From contig CAYPWW010000060.1 in NCBI GenBank assembly GCA_964414555.1, positions 1-15,705 of the forward strand: DNA of 15,705 nucleotides. The letters are read 5' to 3'. Below, piece after piece: positions 6,735 through 15,558 of this stretch. The stretch comes from Litorimonas sp964414555. GTDB taxonomy: Bacteria; Pseudomonadota; Alphaproteobacteria; Caulobacterales; Maricaulaceae. Both the position numbers and the translations under genes were made by a program. The notes below the pieces were generated by a model. It did not search any database. It had not been told where the DNA came from and was given only the letters and a program-made list of their open reading frames with translations. The first letter of the stretch is position 1; each line of letters opens with the position of its first letter.

Positions 6735-8245
6735 CTATACCAAAGCTCAGCCTGCGCCGCGCGCTCTTGATCGCCCGCCGAGATTTCCTCGGCTATATCA
6801 AGACATGGGGATTTTGGATCTCCTTCTTCTTGCCTGTTATTTTCGGTCTCATCGGTTTCGCCTTTGCGACATCGGATATTTCCATCGCCCCCAAACGCTA
6901 TGTCACAGTCATCGACACGACAGGACAACAGACCGAAGGCGGGGTCCATACGGAACGCCTGACGGCCCTTTTGGAAGAACAGCTTGGGGAACAACGCGAA
7001 CGGATGCTGGCGGGTATGTCAGCTTTCCTGACCGAGAAAGCGCAAAAGGACGAATTTGAAACCCTGCTGCGCGATGAGGGCTACGATCCCGCACTCGATT
7101 ATTTACAGACCAAAGCCCCGACCCTGACCAAGGATTTGGAAGAGCCGGAACGACCCTTTTATTTCGTCGACTCGCCCGCCCAGACTTTGGAAGCGCTAAA
7201 GCCTTATTTGCGCGGCGAGAAAACGGTTGCCTTTGAAGGCGACAATGTTTCGTTGTCAGGTGTCATGATCCTGAAACCCGGCGACGCGGTGCATAAGCCC
7301 GTCGCAGAATATTGGACAACGAATTTCAACCAAGCGGCGCCCAAACGTCTGTTACAGCGCTATATGAGGCGCTTGTCTGTCGAGCATTATTTTGCAGATT
7401 CAGGCCTCAATCGTCTGGATTATAATGTGGCGCTGGATAACGCCGTGCAGGTCGAGTTTTTCGACCCGACAAAAAATGTCGGCGTCACATCCGATGACAG
7501 CGGCGCACAGGAAGTCACCATGACGGACCGCGTGCCGTATTTGGCGGCTGCAGGTCTGGCGATTATCCTGTGGCTGACGATCTTCTCTGGCTCTTACATG
7601 TTGCTGACCTCCATGATCGAGGAGAAGCTGAACAAGCTGCTGGAGATGATGCTCGCCTCGACGCGCTTCTCAGAGATCATTCTGGGCAAGCTGCTGGGCG
7701 TTGCGGCGCTGACGATTACGGCCATGTCGCCCTATATCATTCTCGGGGCAATCGGCGTGATTGGTTATATCCTGTTCGGACCTGACCAAGATGTTGTCGC
7801 AGGATTGATCGACAGTTTCGATGCCAAGACCATAACCTTCCTGCTGATCTATCTGGTACTGGGATATATTCTTTACGGCGCGTTTTTCATCGCCATGGGA
7901 TCGCTAGCCTCATCCATGCAAGATGCGCAGACACTCAGCACACCCATCATGCTCGTCATGACAGTCTGTTTGATGGTCGTGCCATTGGGCGTGTCATCGC
8001 CCGATAGTCCGATCTTGAAAATTGCGACCTATATTCCCTTCTCTGCGCCCTTCGCCGCGATCATCCGCCTGCCCTCAGAGCCACCGCTTTGGGAGCTGCT
8101 GCTCTCGACAGCTTTCCTCGCCATTCTCTGCGTTGGCGTGATCGCGATGGCGAACCGAATTTTCCGCTACGGCGTCTTATCCGGCGCTGGAGTCGAGGCT
8201 GTCTCCGCTTGGTTCAAGCGGACGATCCTGCGGCGTCAAGGCTAG
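6731..8245 (+). CDS. ABC-2 type exporter permease (NatB-like)
   Basis: A 504-residue integral membrane protein. One membrane segment (about 28-46) is followed by a large hydrophilic domain (about 50-265), probably periplasmic, and then about five closely spaced membrane segments up to ~490. The loop EEKLNKLLEMMLAS after the second segment is the conserved ABC-2 coupling motif of the NatB type (EEK...E.LL.S). The protein ends in a short basic tail. It forms an exporter with the ATPase whose stop codon its start overlaps. The substrate is unknown. Confidence 0.92.
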   Translation: MTIPKLSLRRALLIARRDFLGYIKTWGFWISFFLPVIFGLIGFAFATSDISIAPKRYVTVIDTTGQQTEGGVHTERLTALLEEQLGEQRERMLAGMSAFLTEKAQKDEFETLLRDEGYDPALDYLQTKAPTLTKDLEEPERPFYFVDSPAQTLEALKPYLRGEKTVAFEGDNVSLSGVMILKPGDAVHKPVAEYWTTNFNQAAPKRLLQRYMRRLSVEHYFADSGLNRLDYNVALDNAVQVEFFDPTKNVGVTSDDSGAQEVTMTDRVPYLAAAGLAIILWLTIFSGSYMLLTSMIEEKLNKLLEMMLASTRFSEIILGKLLGVAALTITAMSPYIILGAIGVIGYILFGPDQDVVAGLIDSFDAKTITFLLIYLVLGYILYGAFFIAMGSLASSMQDAQTLSTPIMLVMTVCLMVVPLGVSSPDSPILKIATYIPFSAPFAAIIRLPSEPPLWELLLSTAFLAILCVGVIAMANRIFRYGVLSGAGVEAVSAWFKRTILRRQG

Positions 8246-8280
8246 GTGACTTTCGGCACGTGTGTCCTTACATAGAGCGC

Positions 8281-8979
8281 ATGAGCCAGCCTGATATCAC
8301 CCGCGATAAAATCCTCGACGCCGCGTTAAAGCGCGCGCCCTTCGAAGGTTGGACAGAGCTGACGCTCAAGCGCGCGATCCGCGATGCGGGCCTGCCAGAC
8401 GGCGCGGGGCCGCTCTATTTCGAATCTGGTATCGGTGATCTACTGGATTACTGGGCCGCACGTCTCGACGCCCAAACCGAAGTCGCCATTGCGGACCTGC
8501 CGCTAGATGAGATGAAAATCCGCGACCGCGTCACGCAGGGTGTACTGGCGCGCCTAGAAGCCATTGGCCGCGATGAGGAAGCCGCCCGGCGGGCGTCCTC
8601 CCGCCTCGTCCTGCCAGACCTCGCCGCAACAGGTGTCGCGCAAATTTGGCGCGCAGCCGACACGGTCTGGGCCGCCATTGGCGACACCTCAACGGACGGA
8701 AATTTTTATTCCAAACGTACGATCCTATCTGGCGTTATCGGCGCGACACTGCCCGTCTGGTTGTCCGATACTTCGGCCGATAAAGCCCAAGCACGTGCCT
8801 TTCTGGATGCGCGCATTGAAGACGTCATGAAATTCGAAAAACTAAAATGGCGCGTGAAGTCAGCGACAGAGGGCCTGCCCAATCCTGCAGAAATTTTGGG
8901 GCAACTGCGCTATGGCGGGTTGGATGTATTGACGCGCAAACCCAAGGGTCGCGCACGGCGTCGACGCTATTCCCGCTAG
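8281..8979 (+). CDS. COQ9-family protein (ubiquinone biosynthesis accessory factor)
   Basis: A 232-residue protein. The first ~60 residues form a TetR-like helix-turn-helix fold (ITRDKILDAALKRAPFEGW...), and the rest carries the COQ9 C-terminal pattern: D139-G-N-F-Y-S-K-R146, then LSGV, then FLDARIEDVMKFEK (174-187). COQ9 is a lipid-binding partner of the COQ7 hydroxylase in mitochondria; alphaproteobacterial homologues are assumed to have a similar role. Despite the TetR-like N-terminus it is not predicted to be a DNA-binding repressor. The start at 8281 is preferred over an ATG inside the permease gene because homology begins there. The C-terminus is strongly basic (PKGRARRRRYSR). It begins 35 bases after the permease stop and may ride on that operon. 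Confidence 0.88.
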   Translation: MSQPDITRDKILDAALKRAPFEGWTELTLKRAIRDAGLPDGAGPLYFESGIGDLLDYWAARLDAQTEVAIADLPLDEMKIRDRVTQGVLARLEAIGRDEEAARRASSRLVLPDLAATGVAQIWRAADTVWAAIGDTSTDGNFYSKRTILSGVIGATLPVWLSDTSADKAQARAFLDARIEDVMKFEKLKWRVKSATEGLPNPAEILGQLRYGGLDVLTRKPKGRARRRRYSR

Positions 8980-9034
8980 CGAGAATTACCAAAGCGGAAC
9001 TTTCGCCCACCGCGCCAAACTGCAATAGGCAGGC

Positions 9035-10501
9035 ATGTCGCGGCCATACGCCAAATATACGTTCGCCCTATTATTAGGGTTGCTAGCGCTCCGCCTGATC
9101 GGGTTGGGGCTCTCGCCCTACGGCCTACACGGGGACGAGGCTCAATATTGGGCGTGGTCGCAAGAGCCTGCCTTTGGATATTTCTCCAAGCCCCCCATGA
9201 TCGCTTGGCTGATCGCCGCCACGACGAGCCTTTTCGGACAAGCCGAATGGGCTGTGCGGCTCGCTTCGCCCCTGCTGCACACGGGGACAGCGGCGCTGTT
9301 GTTTCTGACGGGGCGAAAACTGTTTGATGCAAGAGTCGGGTTTTATGCGGCCGCCATCTACGTGCTGATGCCTGCCGTTTGGTTATCGAGTTTCATCATC
9401 AGCACGGATGCAGCGCTCTTGTTTTTTTGGGCTTTGGCCCTGCACGCTTGGGCCTGTTTGCGAGAGCGTCCGAGCTGGGCACGCGCTGGACAATTGGGGC
9501 TGGCTATCGGGCTGGGTCTGATGAGCAAATATGCGATGCTCTTCTTCCTCCCGACGCTCCTCTTGGCGGCGATATTCGACCCGCGCACGCGCGCAGCATT
9601 GTTGAACACGAAAGGTCTCGCCGTCGCAGCCCTCGCACTGGCTTGTCTCGCACCGAATTTGATGTGGAACGCGGCACATGATTTTGCGACCGTCAGCCAT
9701 ACGGCGGCCAATGCGAACCTAGAATCAGAGCTGTTTCAACCGCTAGAGTTGCTTGGTTTTTGGCGCGACCAGTTGGCCGTCTTTGGGCCAATAACTTTGA
9801 TCCTGCTGGCATTGGCCCTGATCGCAGGGGTGCGTCGCCGCCTGCCAGCACCCGCAATGTGGCTGGCGGTTTTCTGCCTCGTTCCGCTACTTGTGATCAG
9901 CGCGCAAGCCCTGCTGTCTCGCGCCAATGCGAATTGGGCGGTTAGCGCTTACGCTGGCGGCGCGCTGCTGCTCGCCGTTTGGACCGTGGGAGGAGATGCG
10001 CGCGCAAAATGGGTAAAAGCTGCACTGGCCGTGCAAACGGTCATCGCGCTTGTGGTTGGCATGATCGCACTCAACCCGCCTGTGCGCGACGCGCTCGGAC
10101 TTGCAAATGCGACGAAACGGATGGTGGCGTGGCCAGAAACGACACAGGCCATTCGAGAGGTTCTAAAGACGGACGACTATGCAGGCGTCGTGACGGACGA
10201 CCGCTTGGTTCATTATGATCTGGAGTATTACGGGATTGCGGACACGGCCCCGCTATATATGTGGCAATTAAATGCCAACCCAGCCCATCATGCGGAACTA
10301 ACACGCGCCTTACTCGCTGGGGATGGATCTTATCTAATTATCAGTCGGTTTGAAAATTTCGCGACCTATTTCAAAGAAGACTTCGTCACGCTAGAAGAGC
10401 TAGAGCCGATCGAAATTCCGCTGGGCGGTGGCAAGGTCCGGCGACTCTCTCTCTTCAAGGCGACGGGCTACACACCCACGACACGCACGGATCGGCGCTA
10501 G
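9035..10501 (+). CDS. GT-C glycosyltransferase (family 39/83-like, PMT/ArnT superfamily)
   Basis: A 488-residue polytopic inner-membrane protein with roughly ten or more hydrophobic segments. After the first membrane segment comes the GT-C first-loop motif GDEAQYWAWS (33-42) with acidic D34/E35, followed by GYFSKPPMIAW and, further on, FIISTDAALLFFWAL, all typical of PMT_2/ArnT-like transferases. These enzymes move a sugar from a polyprenyl-phosphate donor onto a periplasmic acceptor such as lipid A, a glycan or a protein; the acceptor here is not evident. The last ~130 residues form a soluble domain. AGGCAGGC directly before the ATG gives a weak ribosome-binding site. It is convergent with msrA: the two stops share the tetranucleotide CTAG at 10498-10501, and no terminator separates them. 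Confidence 0.87.
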   Translation: MSRPYAKYTFALLLGLLALRLIGLGLSPYGLHGDEAQYWAWSQEPAFGYFSKPPMIAWLIAATTSLFGQAEWAVRLASPLLHTGTAALLFLTGRKLFDARVGFYAAAIYVLMPAVWLSSFIISTDAALLFFWALALHAWACLRERPSWARAGQLGLAIGLGLMSKYAMLFFLPTLLLAAIFDPRTRAALLNTKGLAVAALALACLAPNLMWNAAHDFATVSHTAANANLESELFQPLELLGFWRDQLAVFGPITLILLALALIAGVRRRLPAPAMWLAVFCLVPLLVISAQALLSRANANWAVSAYAGGALLLAVWTVGGDARAKWVKAALAVQTVIALVVGMIALNPPVRDALGLANATKRMVAWPETTQAIREVLKTDDYAGVVTDDRLVHYDLEYYGIADTAPLYMWQLNANPAHHAELTRALLAGDGSYLIISRFENFATYFKEDFVTLEELEPIEIPLGGGKVRRLSLFKATGYTPTTRTDRR

Positions 10502-11172
10502 CCGCCCCAGAGCTTTTTCAGGCGCTTATCGCGGCCACAGCTATTGCGGTAATATTTATAACGCAGTTTGTTTTTCTTATAATAATCTTGATGGTAATTT
10601 TCCGCATCATAGAAGGTTACAGCCGGCAAGATGGGCGTCACAATCGGCGCGGCAAACGGCTTGTCCGCTTTGATCTCAGCGAGTGACGCTTGCGCAGCGG
10701 CCATTTGTTCCGGTGTCGCGAAAACAGCTGTGCGATAGCTCGTGCCCTTGTCACAGAATTGTCCCTTGGCATCTGTAGGGTCGACTGTGCGCCAATAGGC
10801 ATCGACCAGCGCGCGATAGGTCACGACATTCGGGTCAAAAATAACCTTCACGACCTCATAATGGCCCGTCTCCGTATAGCTGACAGTTTTATAATCAGGG
10901 TTATCCAGCGTTCCGCCGGAATAACCAGAAATCGCCTCGACCACACCGTCCATTTTCTCAAAATCAGACTCAACACACCAGAAGCATCCGCCCGCAATGA
11001 TCATCTCGGACAGACCATCCGTACGCGTGTTTTGAAAGGGCGCGAGCGGGCCAGACGTCGCGACAGCGGCCAGAACTTGCGGGTCAGGTGACATGTCGCG
11101 CGTTTCGGCAGATTGCGCGGGAGAACACGCGGCGAGCGCAAGAAAGGCGAGAGGTACAAATATATTTTTCAT
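10498..11172 (-). CDS. msrA: Peptide-methionine (S)-S-oxide reductase, lipoprotein form
   Basis: Reduces methionine-S-sulfoxide in oxidised proteins. The 224-residue protein has catalytic C63 in GGCFWC and then the standard MsrA pattern: SGYSGG, YTETGHYEVVKV, TDAKGQFCDKGTSYRTAVF and ENYHQDYY. A late cysteine in RNSCGRDK is a candidate resolving residue. The N-terminus is a lipoprotein signal peptide with lipobox LAAC (C16) and a linker of about 40 residues, so this copy should work on the periplasmic side rather than in the cytoplasm like standard MsrA. The start at 11172 is preferred to an in-frame ATG at 11208 because the signal peptide begins there. It lies 54 bases after the photolyase stop on the same strand. 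Confidence 0.95.
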   Translation of the reverse strand: MKNIFVPLAFLALAACSPAQSAETRDMSPDPQVLAAVATSGPLAPFQNTRTDGLSEMIIAGGCFWCVESDFEKMDGVVEAISGYSGGTLDNPDYKTVSYTETGHYEVVKVIFDPNVVTYRALVDAYWRTVDPTDAKGQFCDKGTSYRTAVFATPEQMAAAQASLAEIKADKPFAAPIVTPILPAVTFYDAENYHQDYYKKNKLRYKYYRNSCGRDKRLKKLWGG

Positions 11173-11226
11173 GCTGGTGTCATCCCGTATTCGCTTCGTG
11201 AGTTCCAATAACGTCTGCGTGTTGTG

Positions 11227-12651
11227 CTATTTACCTCGGCTATCCTTATACGCCGCTAGTGCCATTTCCCGGGCCGGTTTATGGTCGACTATAGGCTTGG
11301 GATAGGTCTCGCCAAGCTTGACGCCCGCCTGTGCCAAAATATGTTTCGGGGCCTCCCACGGCGTGTGAATATATTTGCGCGGCAGTTTGGCCAGCTCCGG
11401 CACATATTGTTTCACATACTCGCCGTTTGGATCGAATTTCTGACCTTGGCTAAACGGGTTGAAGATGCGGAAGAATGGCGCAGCGTCTGCGCCCGAGCCT
11501 GCCACCCATTGCCAGCTGGCCGCATTCGCGGCCGGGTCAGCTTCTAATAAAGTATCCCAATACCAGCGCTCTCCCACGCGCCAATCTGTCATCAAATGTT
11601 TGATCAGGAAACTGGCGCAAACCATGCGGACGCGATTATGTTGCCAGCCTGTCTGCCAGAGCTCTCGCATTCCGGCATCGACAAAGGGATAGCCCGTGCG
11701 CCCGTGACGCCACGCGTCGACAAGGTCTGGGTTATCCTGCCACGCAAAATTGTCGAAGTCGGGTTTGTAATTCTCGCTGGCGAGTTTTGGATTGTGGAAC
11801 AGCAGGACGTAAGAAAACTCGCGCCAGCCGATCTCGGTCAGGAATTTCTCCGAGGTCACGTCATTGTCTTTTGTCGCGTGCCAGACTTGGCGCGGGCTGA
11901 TCTCGCCATGGGCAAAATGCGGAGAGAGTTTGGACGTGCCTGTTTCGTCGTCGGGGCGATCACGTTGTTCGGCATAATCGGCCACCGGACCCGCGAGGAA
12001 ATCTGCAAGGCGCTTTTGCGCACCCGCTTCGCCCGGCGTGTGATGCTCCATCATCTTTGCACCCCAGTCTGGGTCGGTCGGCAGGAGGTTCCAATCCGCT
12101 AACGCATCAGACACCAAATCGCCGGAAAACCCGTCGAGATTTTTCGGGGCGGGCAGCGCATCGTCCACAGTGAACGTCGCCTTTGCCGCGCGCCAATAGG
12201 GCGTAAAGACCTTGTAATAACCGCCCGTCTTCGTCTGGATTTCCCAAGGCTCAGACAGAAGGTTGGCTTTATGGCTCTCTGCCGTGATGTCGCGCGATTT
12301 TAGATCGGATTTAATCGCCGCATCCACATCGCGGCCCCATTCGGCATAGCGCCGGTTCCAATGGATAGCGCTCGCGCCTGTCGCCGCAATCAGCGCATCC
12401 AAAACCTCTGCTGCCACACCGCGTCGCAAGGTCAGGGTTCCGCCTTTGGCTTCAATATCTTTGGCCAAGGCCGTCAGCGAATGGTGCAGCCAAACTTTGC
12501 CGGCACCGCCCAAATCCCGGTCGCGATGGTCTTCCAAAATATAAAGCAGGATAAGCGGCTGGCCCGATGCCACGGCCGCCTCTAGCGCGGGATTATCCGT
12601 CAGGCGCAAATCGCGACGAAACCAAATGATAGCGGGAGAAACATCAGTCAT
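11227..12651 (-). CDS. phrB: Deoxyribodipyrimidine photolyase, class I CPD type
   Basis: Splits cyclobutane pyrimidine dimers in UV-damaged DNA using blue light and reduced FAD. The 474-residue protein has the N-terminal antenna domain (IIWFRRDLRLTDN, 8-20) and the FAD-binding domain: TSKLSPHFAHGEIS (239-252), GWREFSYVLLFHNP, and TGYPFVDAGMREL. The electron-transfer tryptophan triad is present by alignment from memory to E. coli Phr (W304, W357, W380), and N376 aligns with the FAD-stabilising Asn of photolyases. WQWVAGSGADAAPFFRIFNP (380-399) is the classic photolyase stretch, favouring a repair enzyme over a cryptochrome. The start is taken at 12651; an ATG three codons upstream (12660) is equally possible, while 12834 would add 61 unrelated residues and run into the divergent antiporter gene. 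There is no strong ribosome-binding site. Confidence 0.95.
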   Translation of the reverse strand: MTDVSPAIIWFRRDLRLTDNPALEAAVASGQPLILLYILEDHRDRDLGGAGKVWLHHSLTALAKDIEAKGGTLTLRRGVAAEVLDALIAATGASAIHWNRRYAEWGRDVDAAIKSDLKSRDITAESHKANLLSEPWEIQTKTGGYYKVFTPYWRAAKATFTVDDALPAPKNLDGFSGDLVSDALADWNLLPTDPDWGAKMMEHHTPGEAGAQKRLADFLAGPVADYAEQRDRPDDETGTSKLSPHFAHGEISPRQVWHATKDNDVTSEKFLTEIGWREFSYVLLFHNPKLASENYKPDFDNFAWQDNPDLVDAWRHGRTGYPFVDAGMRELWQTGWQHNRVRMVCASFLIKHLMTDWRVGERWYWDTLLEADPAANAASWQWVAGSGADAAPFFRIFNPFSQGQKFDPNGEYVKQYVPELAKLPRKYIHTPWEAPKHILAQAGVKLGETYPKPIVDHKPAREMALAAYKDSRGK

Positions 12652-12707
12652 ATGTCTCATACGTGTCAGCGGCGCAGGCGTTCGGGATTTCTTGGTGAAA
12701 ATTTTGC

Positions 12708-12734
12708 GGGCATCCCGTGACGGGTTGAAAGCCC
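12708..12734. repeat. Small inverted repeat in the divergent phrB-antiporter intergenic region
   Basis: Between the photolyase start (12651) and the antiporter start (12771) lie 119 bases. They contain CCCG-TGA-CGGG (12714-12724) nested in an outer GGGC/GCCC pair (12708-12711, 12731-12734). It could be an operator or an RNA hairpin. No convincing -35/-10 pair was found for either gene. Confidence 0.3.
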
Positions 12735-12770
12735 CTATCCTCGCCAGACGCCACAGGCTAACCCATCCCC

Positions 12771-14240
12771 ATGGAATATGGTCTACTCTCTCTCTTTCCA
12801 CCGCTGATTGCGATTGGCCTCGCGCTGTTGACACGACAAGTGTTTCTGGCGCTGTTCCTCGGCATTGCCTCAGGGTTTCTGATCCTCGCGGGCGGCAACC
12901 CTCTGACGGGCGTGCTGGCGACGCTGGACGGGTTCATCACCGTTTTCGAGAGCAATTATAATACGGGCATTATCCTGTTCACCCTGCTGATTGGCGCCCT
13001 GATCGCCCTGATCCAACGCGCAGGCGGCGTCGAAGGTTTCGTCAATCGTGTGCTGTCTTGGCTGCAAAAAAAGGCTGGCGATGCGGATCGGCGCGGGCAA
13101 CGCAAACGTGTCGAGCTGCTAGCCGTTCTGACGGGCGTGATTATATTCGTGGAAAGCAATATCTCGACGCTGACGGTGGGCACGCTCTATCGCCCCGTCA
13201 CGGACGGGCTGAATATCCCGCGTGAGAAATTGGCCTATATTGCGGACAGCACTTGCGCACCGATCTGTATCCTGATTCCGCTGAATGCTTGGGGGGCCTA
13301 TATTTTGGGCCTGCTGGCCGAACAATCTGTCGAGGCCCCTGTCTCCATGCTGGTCGGGGCGGTGGCGTTGAACCTCTATCCCATGTTCGCGATTGCAATC
13401 GTTCTATTCGTCATCTTCTCTGGCCGCGACATTGGCGAGATGAAGCGCGCCGAAACCCGCGCGCGTGAAACAGGTGCCGTGCTGCGCGAAGGTGCCGTCC
13501 CGATGATCGCGGGCGAGATTACGATGATGGAAACCGCGCCAGACGCGACGCCGCGCGCGCGCAACATGATCCTCCCGCTGATCACCCTCGTCGTGTTGAT
13601 GCCCGTTTTCCTTGTCTATACAGGGTGGAGTTCGGACGGCGGGTCCAACGCATTTTTCGACATTGCCGACCGGGCCAGCGGGTCGCGCTCTGTGCTATAT
13701 GCCGTCTTTGGCGCCATCCTCGTGTCCATGGCGTTAAATAAGGCACAAGGCCTGCTGGGCATTCGCGAGATGGTAGATATCATCTTAAAAGGCATGTCTG
13801 GCATGGTGCCGCTGGCGTTGTTGATGGTCTTCGCCTTTGCGCTCGGCGATATTTGCAATGCGTTGGGCACAGGCGAATTTGTGGCGGAACAAGCCAAGCC
13901 CTTCCTCTCGCCCGCCCTCGTCCCAGCCCTCATTTTTCTGATCAGCGCGTTCATCGCCTTTTCCACCGGCACCAGCTGGGGGACCTTTGCGATCATGATC
14001 GCGATCGCCGTGCCATTGGCGCAGGGGCTGGACGTGAATGTCACGCTCGCTGTCGCGGCAGCGCTCGGCGGCGGCGTGTTTGGCGACCATTGCAGCCCGA
14101 CCTCTGACACTTCGATCATTACCTCTATGGCGACGGGCAGCGACCATATCGACCATGTGCGGACCCAGCTGCCCTACGCTCTGATCGGTGGGGCGCTGAC
14201 GACGGTGGTCTATCTTATTCTAGGAGTCGCGGGTGTTTAG
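12771..14240 (+). CDS. Na+/H+ antiporter of the NhaC family
   Basis: A 489-residue polytopic inner-membrane protein with about eleven to twelve hydrophobic segments. Family motifs are FSTGTSWGTFAIM and FGDHCSPTSDTSIITS, followed by HVRTQLPYAL near the C-terminus. Early helices carry charged residues typical of ion transporters (for example FVESNIST). NhaC-family proteins exchange Na+ for H+, and some relatives exchange organic acids such as malate and lactate, so ion homeostasis is likely but the exact substrate is open. A soluble loop (about residues 220-260) separates two halves. The gene is divergent from phrB. Its stop lies 8 bases into the next gene, whose ribosome-binding site is inside this one. 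Confidence 0.9.
   Translation: MEYGLLSLFPPLIAIGLALLTRQVFLALFLGIASGFLILAGGNPLTGVLATLDGFITVFESNYNTGIILFTLLIGALIALIQRAGGVEGFVNRVLSWLQKKAGDADRRGQRKRVELLAVLTGVIIFVESNISTLTVGTLYRPVTDGLNIPREKLAYIADSTCAPICILIPLNAWGAYILGLLAEQSVEAPVSMLVGAVALNLYPMFAIAIVLFVIFSGRDIGEMKRAETRARETGAVLREGAVPMIAGEITMMETAPDATPRARNMILPLITLVVLMPVFLVYTGWSSDGGSNAFFDIADRASGSRSVLYAVFGAILVSMALNKAQGLLGIREMVDIILKGMSGMVPLALLMVFAFALGDICNALGTGEFVAEQAKPFLSPALVPALIFLISAFIAFSTGTSWGTFAIMIAIAVPLAQGLDVNVTLAVAAALGGGVFGDHCSPTSDTSIITSMATGSDHIDHVRTQLPYALIGGALTTVVYLILGVAGV
14222..14226 (+). promoter_or_regulatory. Ribosome-binding site deciding a GTG start
   Basis: AGGAG, followed by a 6-base spacer and GTG at 14233. This is the best Shine-Dalgarno match noted in the window, and it fixes the carboxylesterase start as GTG inside the end of the antiporter gene. 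Confidence 0.8.
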
Positions 14241-15558
14241 ACTAACGCTCTTCGCAGCCGCCCTCACCCTTGCCGCCTGTAGCTCTCAGGCGCAAGACCG
14301 CCCAACGCCCGGCCTTATTTCCGATGGCATCGCGCAGTGGCGCGGCATCGAATATGCGACCGCCGAACGATGGAAATTGCCGGAATTAAATCCCGACTGG
14401 ACCGCCAGCGACATGCAAAACTTTGGCCCAGCCTGCCCCCAAGATGGTCAAGCCGTCATGGTCGAGGACTGCCTATTCCTCAACGTCTTTGCGCCCGAAG
14501 AAAATATCTCTGATCTGCCCGTCATGGTCTGGATTCACGGCGGCGGCTTGCGCGCTGGCCAAGGCGGCGACGGGCCAAAAACTTTCACCCGCGACGGTTT
14601 TATCGTCGTCACATTTAATTACCGCCTCGGAAAATTGGGCTTTATGGATTGGCCGGGTTGGGACGAGGATGACCCCCGCAATTTCGGCCAAGCCGATATG
14701 GTCGCGGCCCTGAAATGGGTGCAGAAGAATATCGCAAAATTCGGCGGTGATCCGGACAACGTGACCCTCGCCGGGCACAGCGCGGGCGGCATGGGTGTGC
14801 AATTAATGATGGTCGATCCGCGCGCCGAAGGATTATTTGATCGCGCATGGTCTCACGCGGGCTACGGCGCCTGGCCCTTTCCGAAGGCGACCAATCCCTC
14901 CGACGAGGAACGCGCCGTCATCAAATACGGCCCCCTGCGCACAGAGGCGACTGCTGCGGAACTCGTCGCGCAAACGCCCTATTTCCAGCTGCCCTATATT
15001 GATACGCCGTTTCTGCGCGAACAACCCATCCGATTATTTTGGGACGGTTTCTCCCATGACGTACCCTATGTTGCAGGGGCCAATTCGATGGACGGCGCAG
15101 GTACATTACAAGGTGCGGGATATACGCCAGACGCATTTCTTGCCATGGTCGATAGCCCCGAGCTTCGCAAAGTTTATGCCGCAGATTTCGCCGTATCTGA
15201 CCGACAAGCAGCTGAACGGATTTTCGGAGACCTGCGTTACCTACGATCTAGCGTCCTCACAGTGAATGCAAAACGGGGACAATTATTTTATTATGACGGG
15301 CGAGACCCTGGCGCACCCGGTGCCTATCACGGTGCGCAGTATGGACAATTATTCGGCACAGGTGAATTCGCCATGAAGCGTGCGATGATATCATTCATCA
15401 AAACGGGTGAAACAGGATGGGATGATTTCATCACGCTGCCGAACGGCAGACAAGCAGGGGCCATTGCGGTATTTTCGCCAGAATTATCCCTCGTCAATGG
15501 GAACGTCCTGTTCCCCAAATTGAAAGTGCTCGCCGAAGCCGTAAAGACAATCAAATGA
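14233..15558 (+). CDS. Type B carboxylesterase, lipoprotein
   Basis: A 441-residue serine esterase of the cholinesterase/carboxylesterase type B family. It begins with a lipoprotein signal peptide (lipobox LAAC, C16), then has YATAERWKLP, EDCLFLNVFAP (79-89), the oxyanion hole IHGGG (101-105), nucleophile S183 in GHSAGG and H366 in GAYHGAQYGQLFG. The position usually filled by the catalytic Glu (N..EG in the family) reads NSMDG, so D287 is the probable acid. At 441 residues it is shorter than the usual ~500-550, with a contracted region between S183 and D287. The GTG start is supported by AGGAG six bases upstream and overlaps the antiporter stop by 8 bases. Its own stop overlaps the next start as ATGA. 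The substrate is unknown; the product is probably anchored outside the cytoplasm. Confidence 0.9.
   Translation: MFRLTLFAAALTLAACSSQAQDRPTPGLISDGIAQWRGIEYATAERWKLPELNPDWTASDMQNFGPACPQDGQAVMVEDCLFLNVFAPEENISDLPVMVWIHGGGLRAGQGGDGPKTFTRDGFIVVTFNYRLGKLGFMDWPGWDEDDPRNFGQADMVAALKWVQKNIAKFGGDPDNVTLAGHSAGGMGVQLMMVDPRAEGLFDRAWSHAGYGAWPFPKATNPSDEERAVIKYGPLRTEATAAELVAQTPYFQLPYIDTPFLREQPIRLFWDGFSHDVPYVAGANSMDGAGTLQGAGYTPDAFLAMVDSPELRKVYAADFAVSDRQAAERIFGDLRYLRSSVLTVNAKRGQLFYYDGRDPGAPGAYHGAQYGQLFGTGEFAMKRAMISFIKTGETGWDDFITLPNGRQAGAIAVFSPELSLVNGNVLFPKLKVLAEAVKTIK

Noticed and set aside
8089..8280. Longer COQ9-family protein starting inside the permease gene
   Set aside because: The extension is the permease gene in another frame; COQ9 similarity begins at 8281.
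8996..9020. GGAAC as a general stress (EcfG-type) -35
   Set aside because: No matching GTT-type -10 at 16-17 bases; a five-base match alone is expected by chance.
11173..11208. Longer MsrA starting at 11208
   Set aside because: It would place 12 charged residues before a well-formed lipoprotein signal peptide.
12652..12834. Longer photolyase starting at 12834
   Set aside because: The 61 added residues show no photolyase pattern and overlap the start of the divergent antiporter gene.
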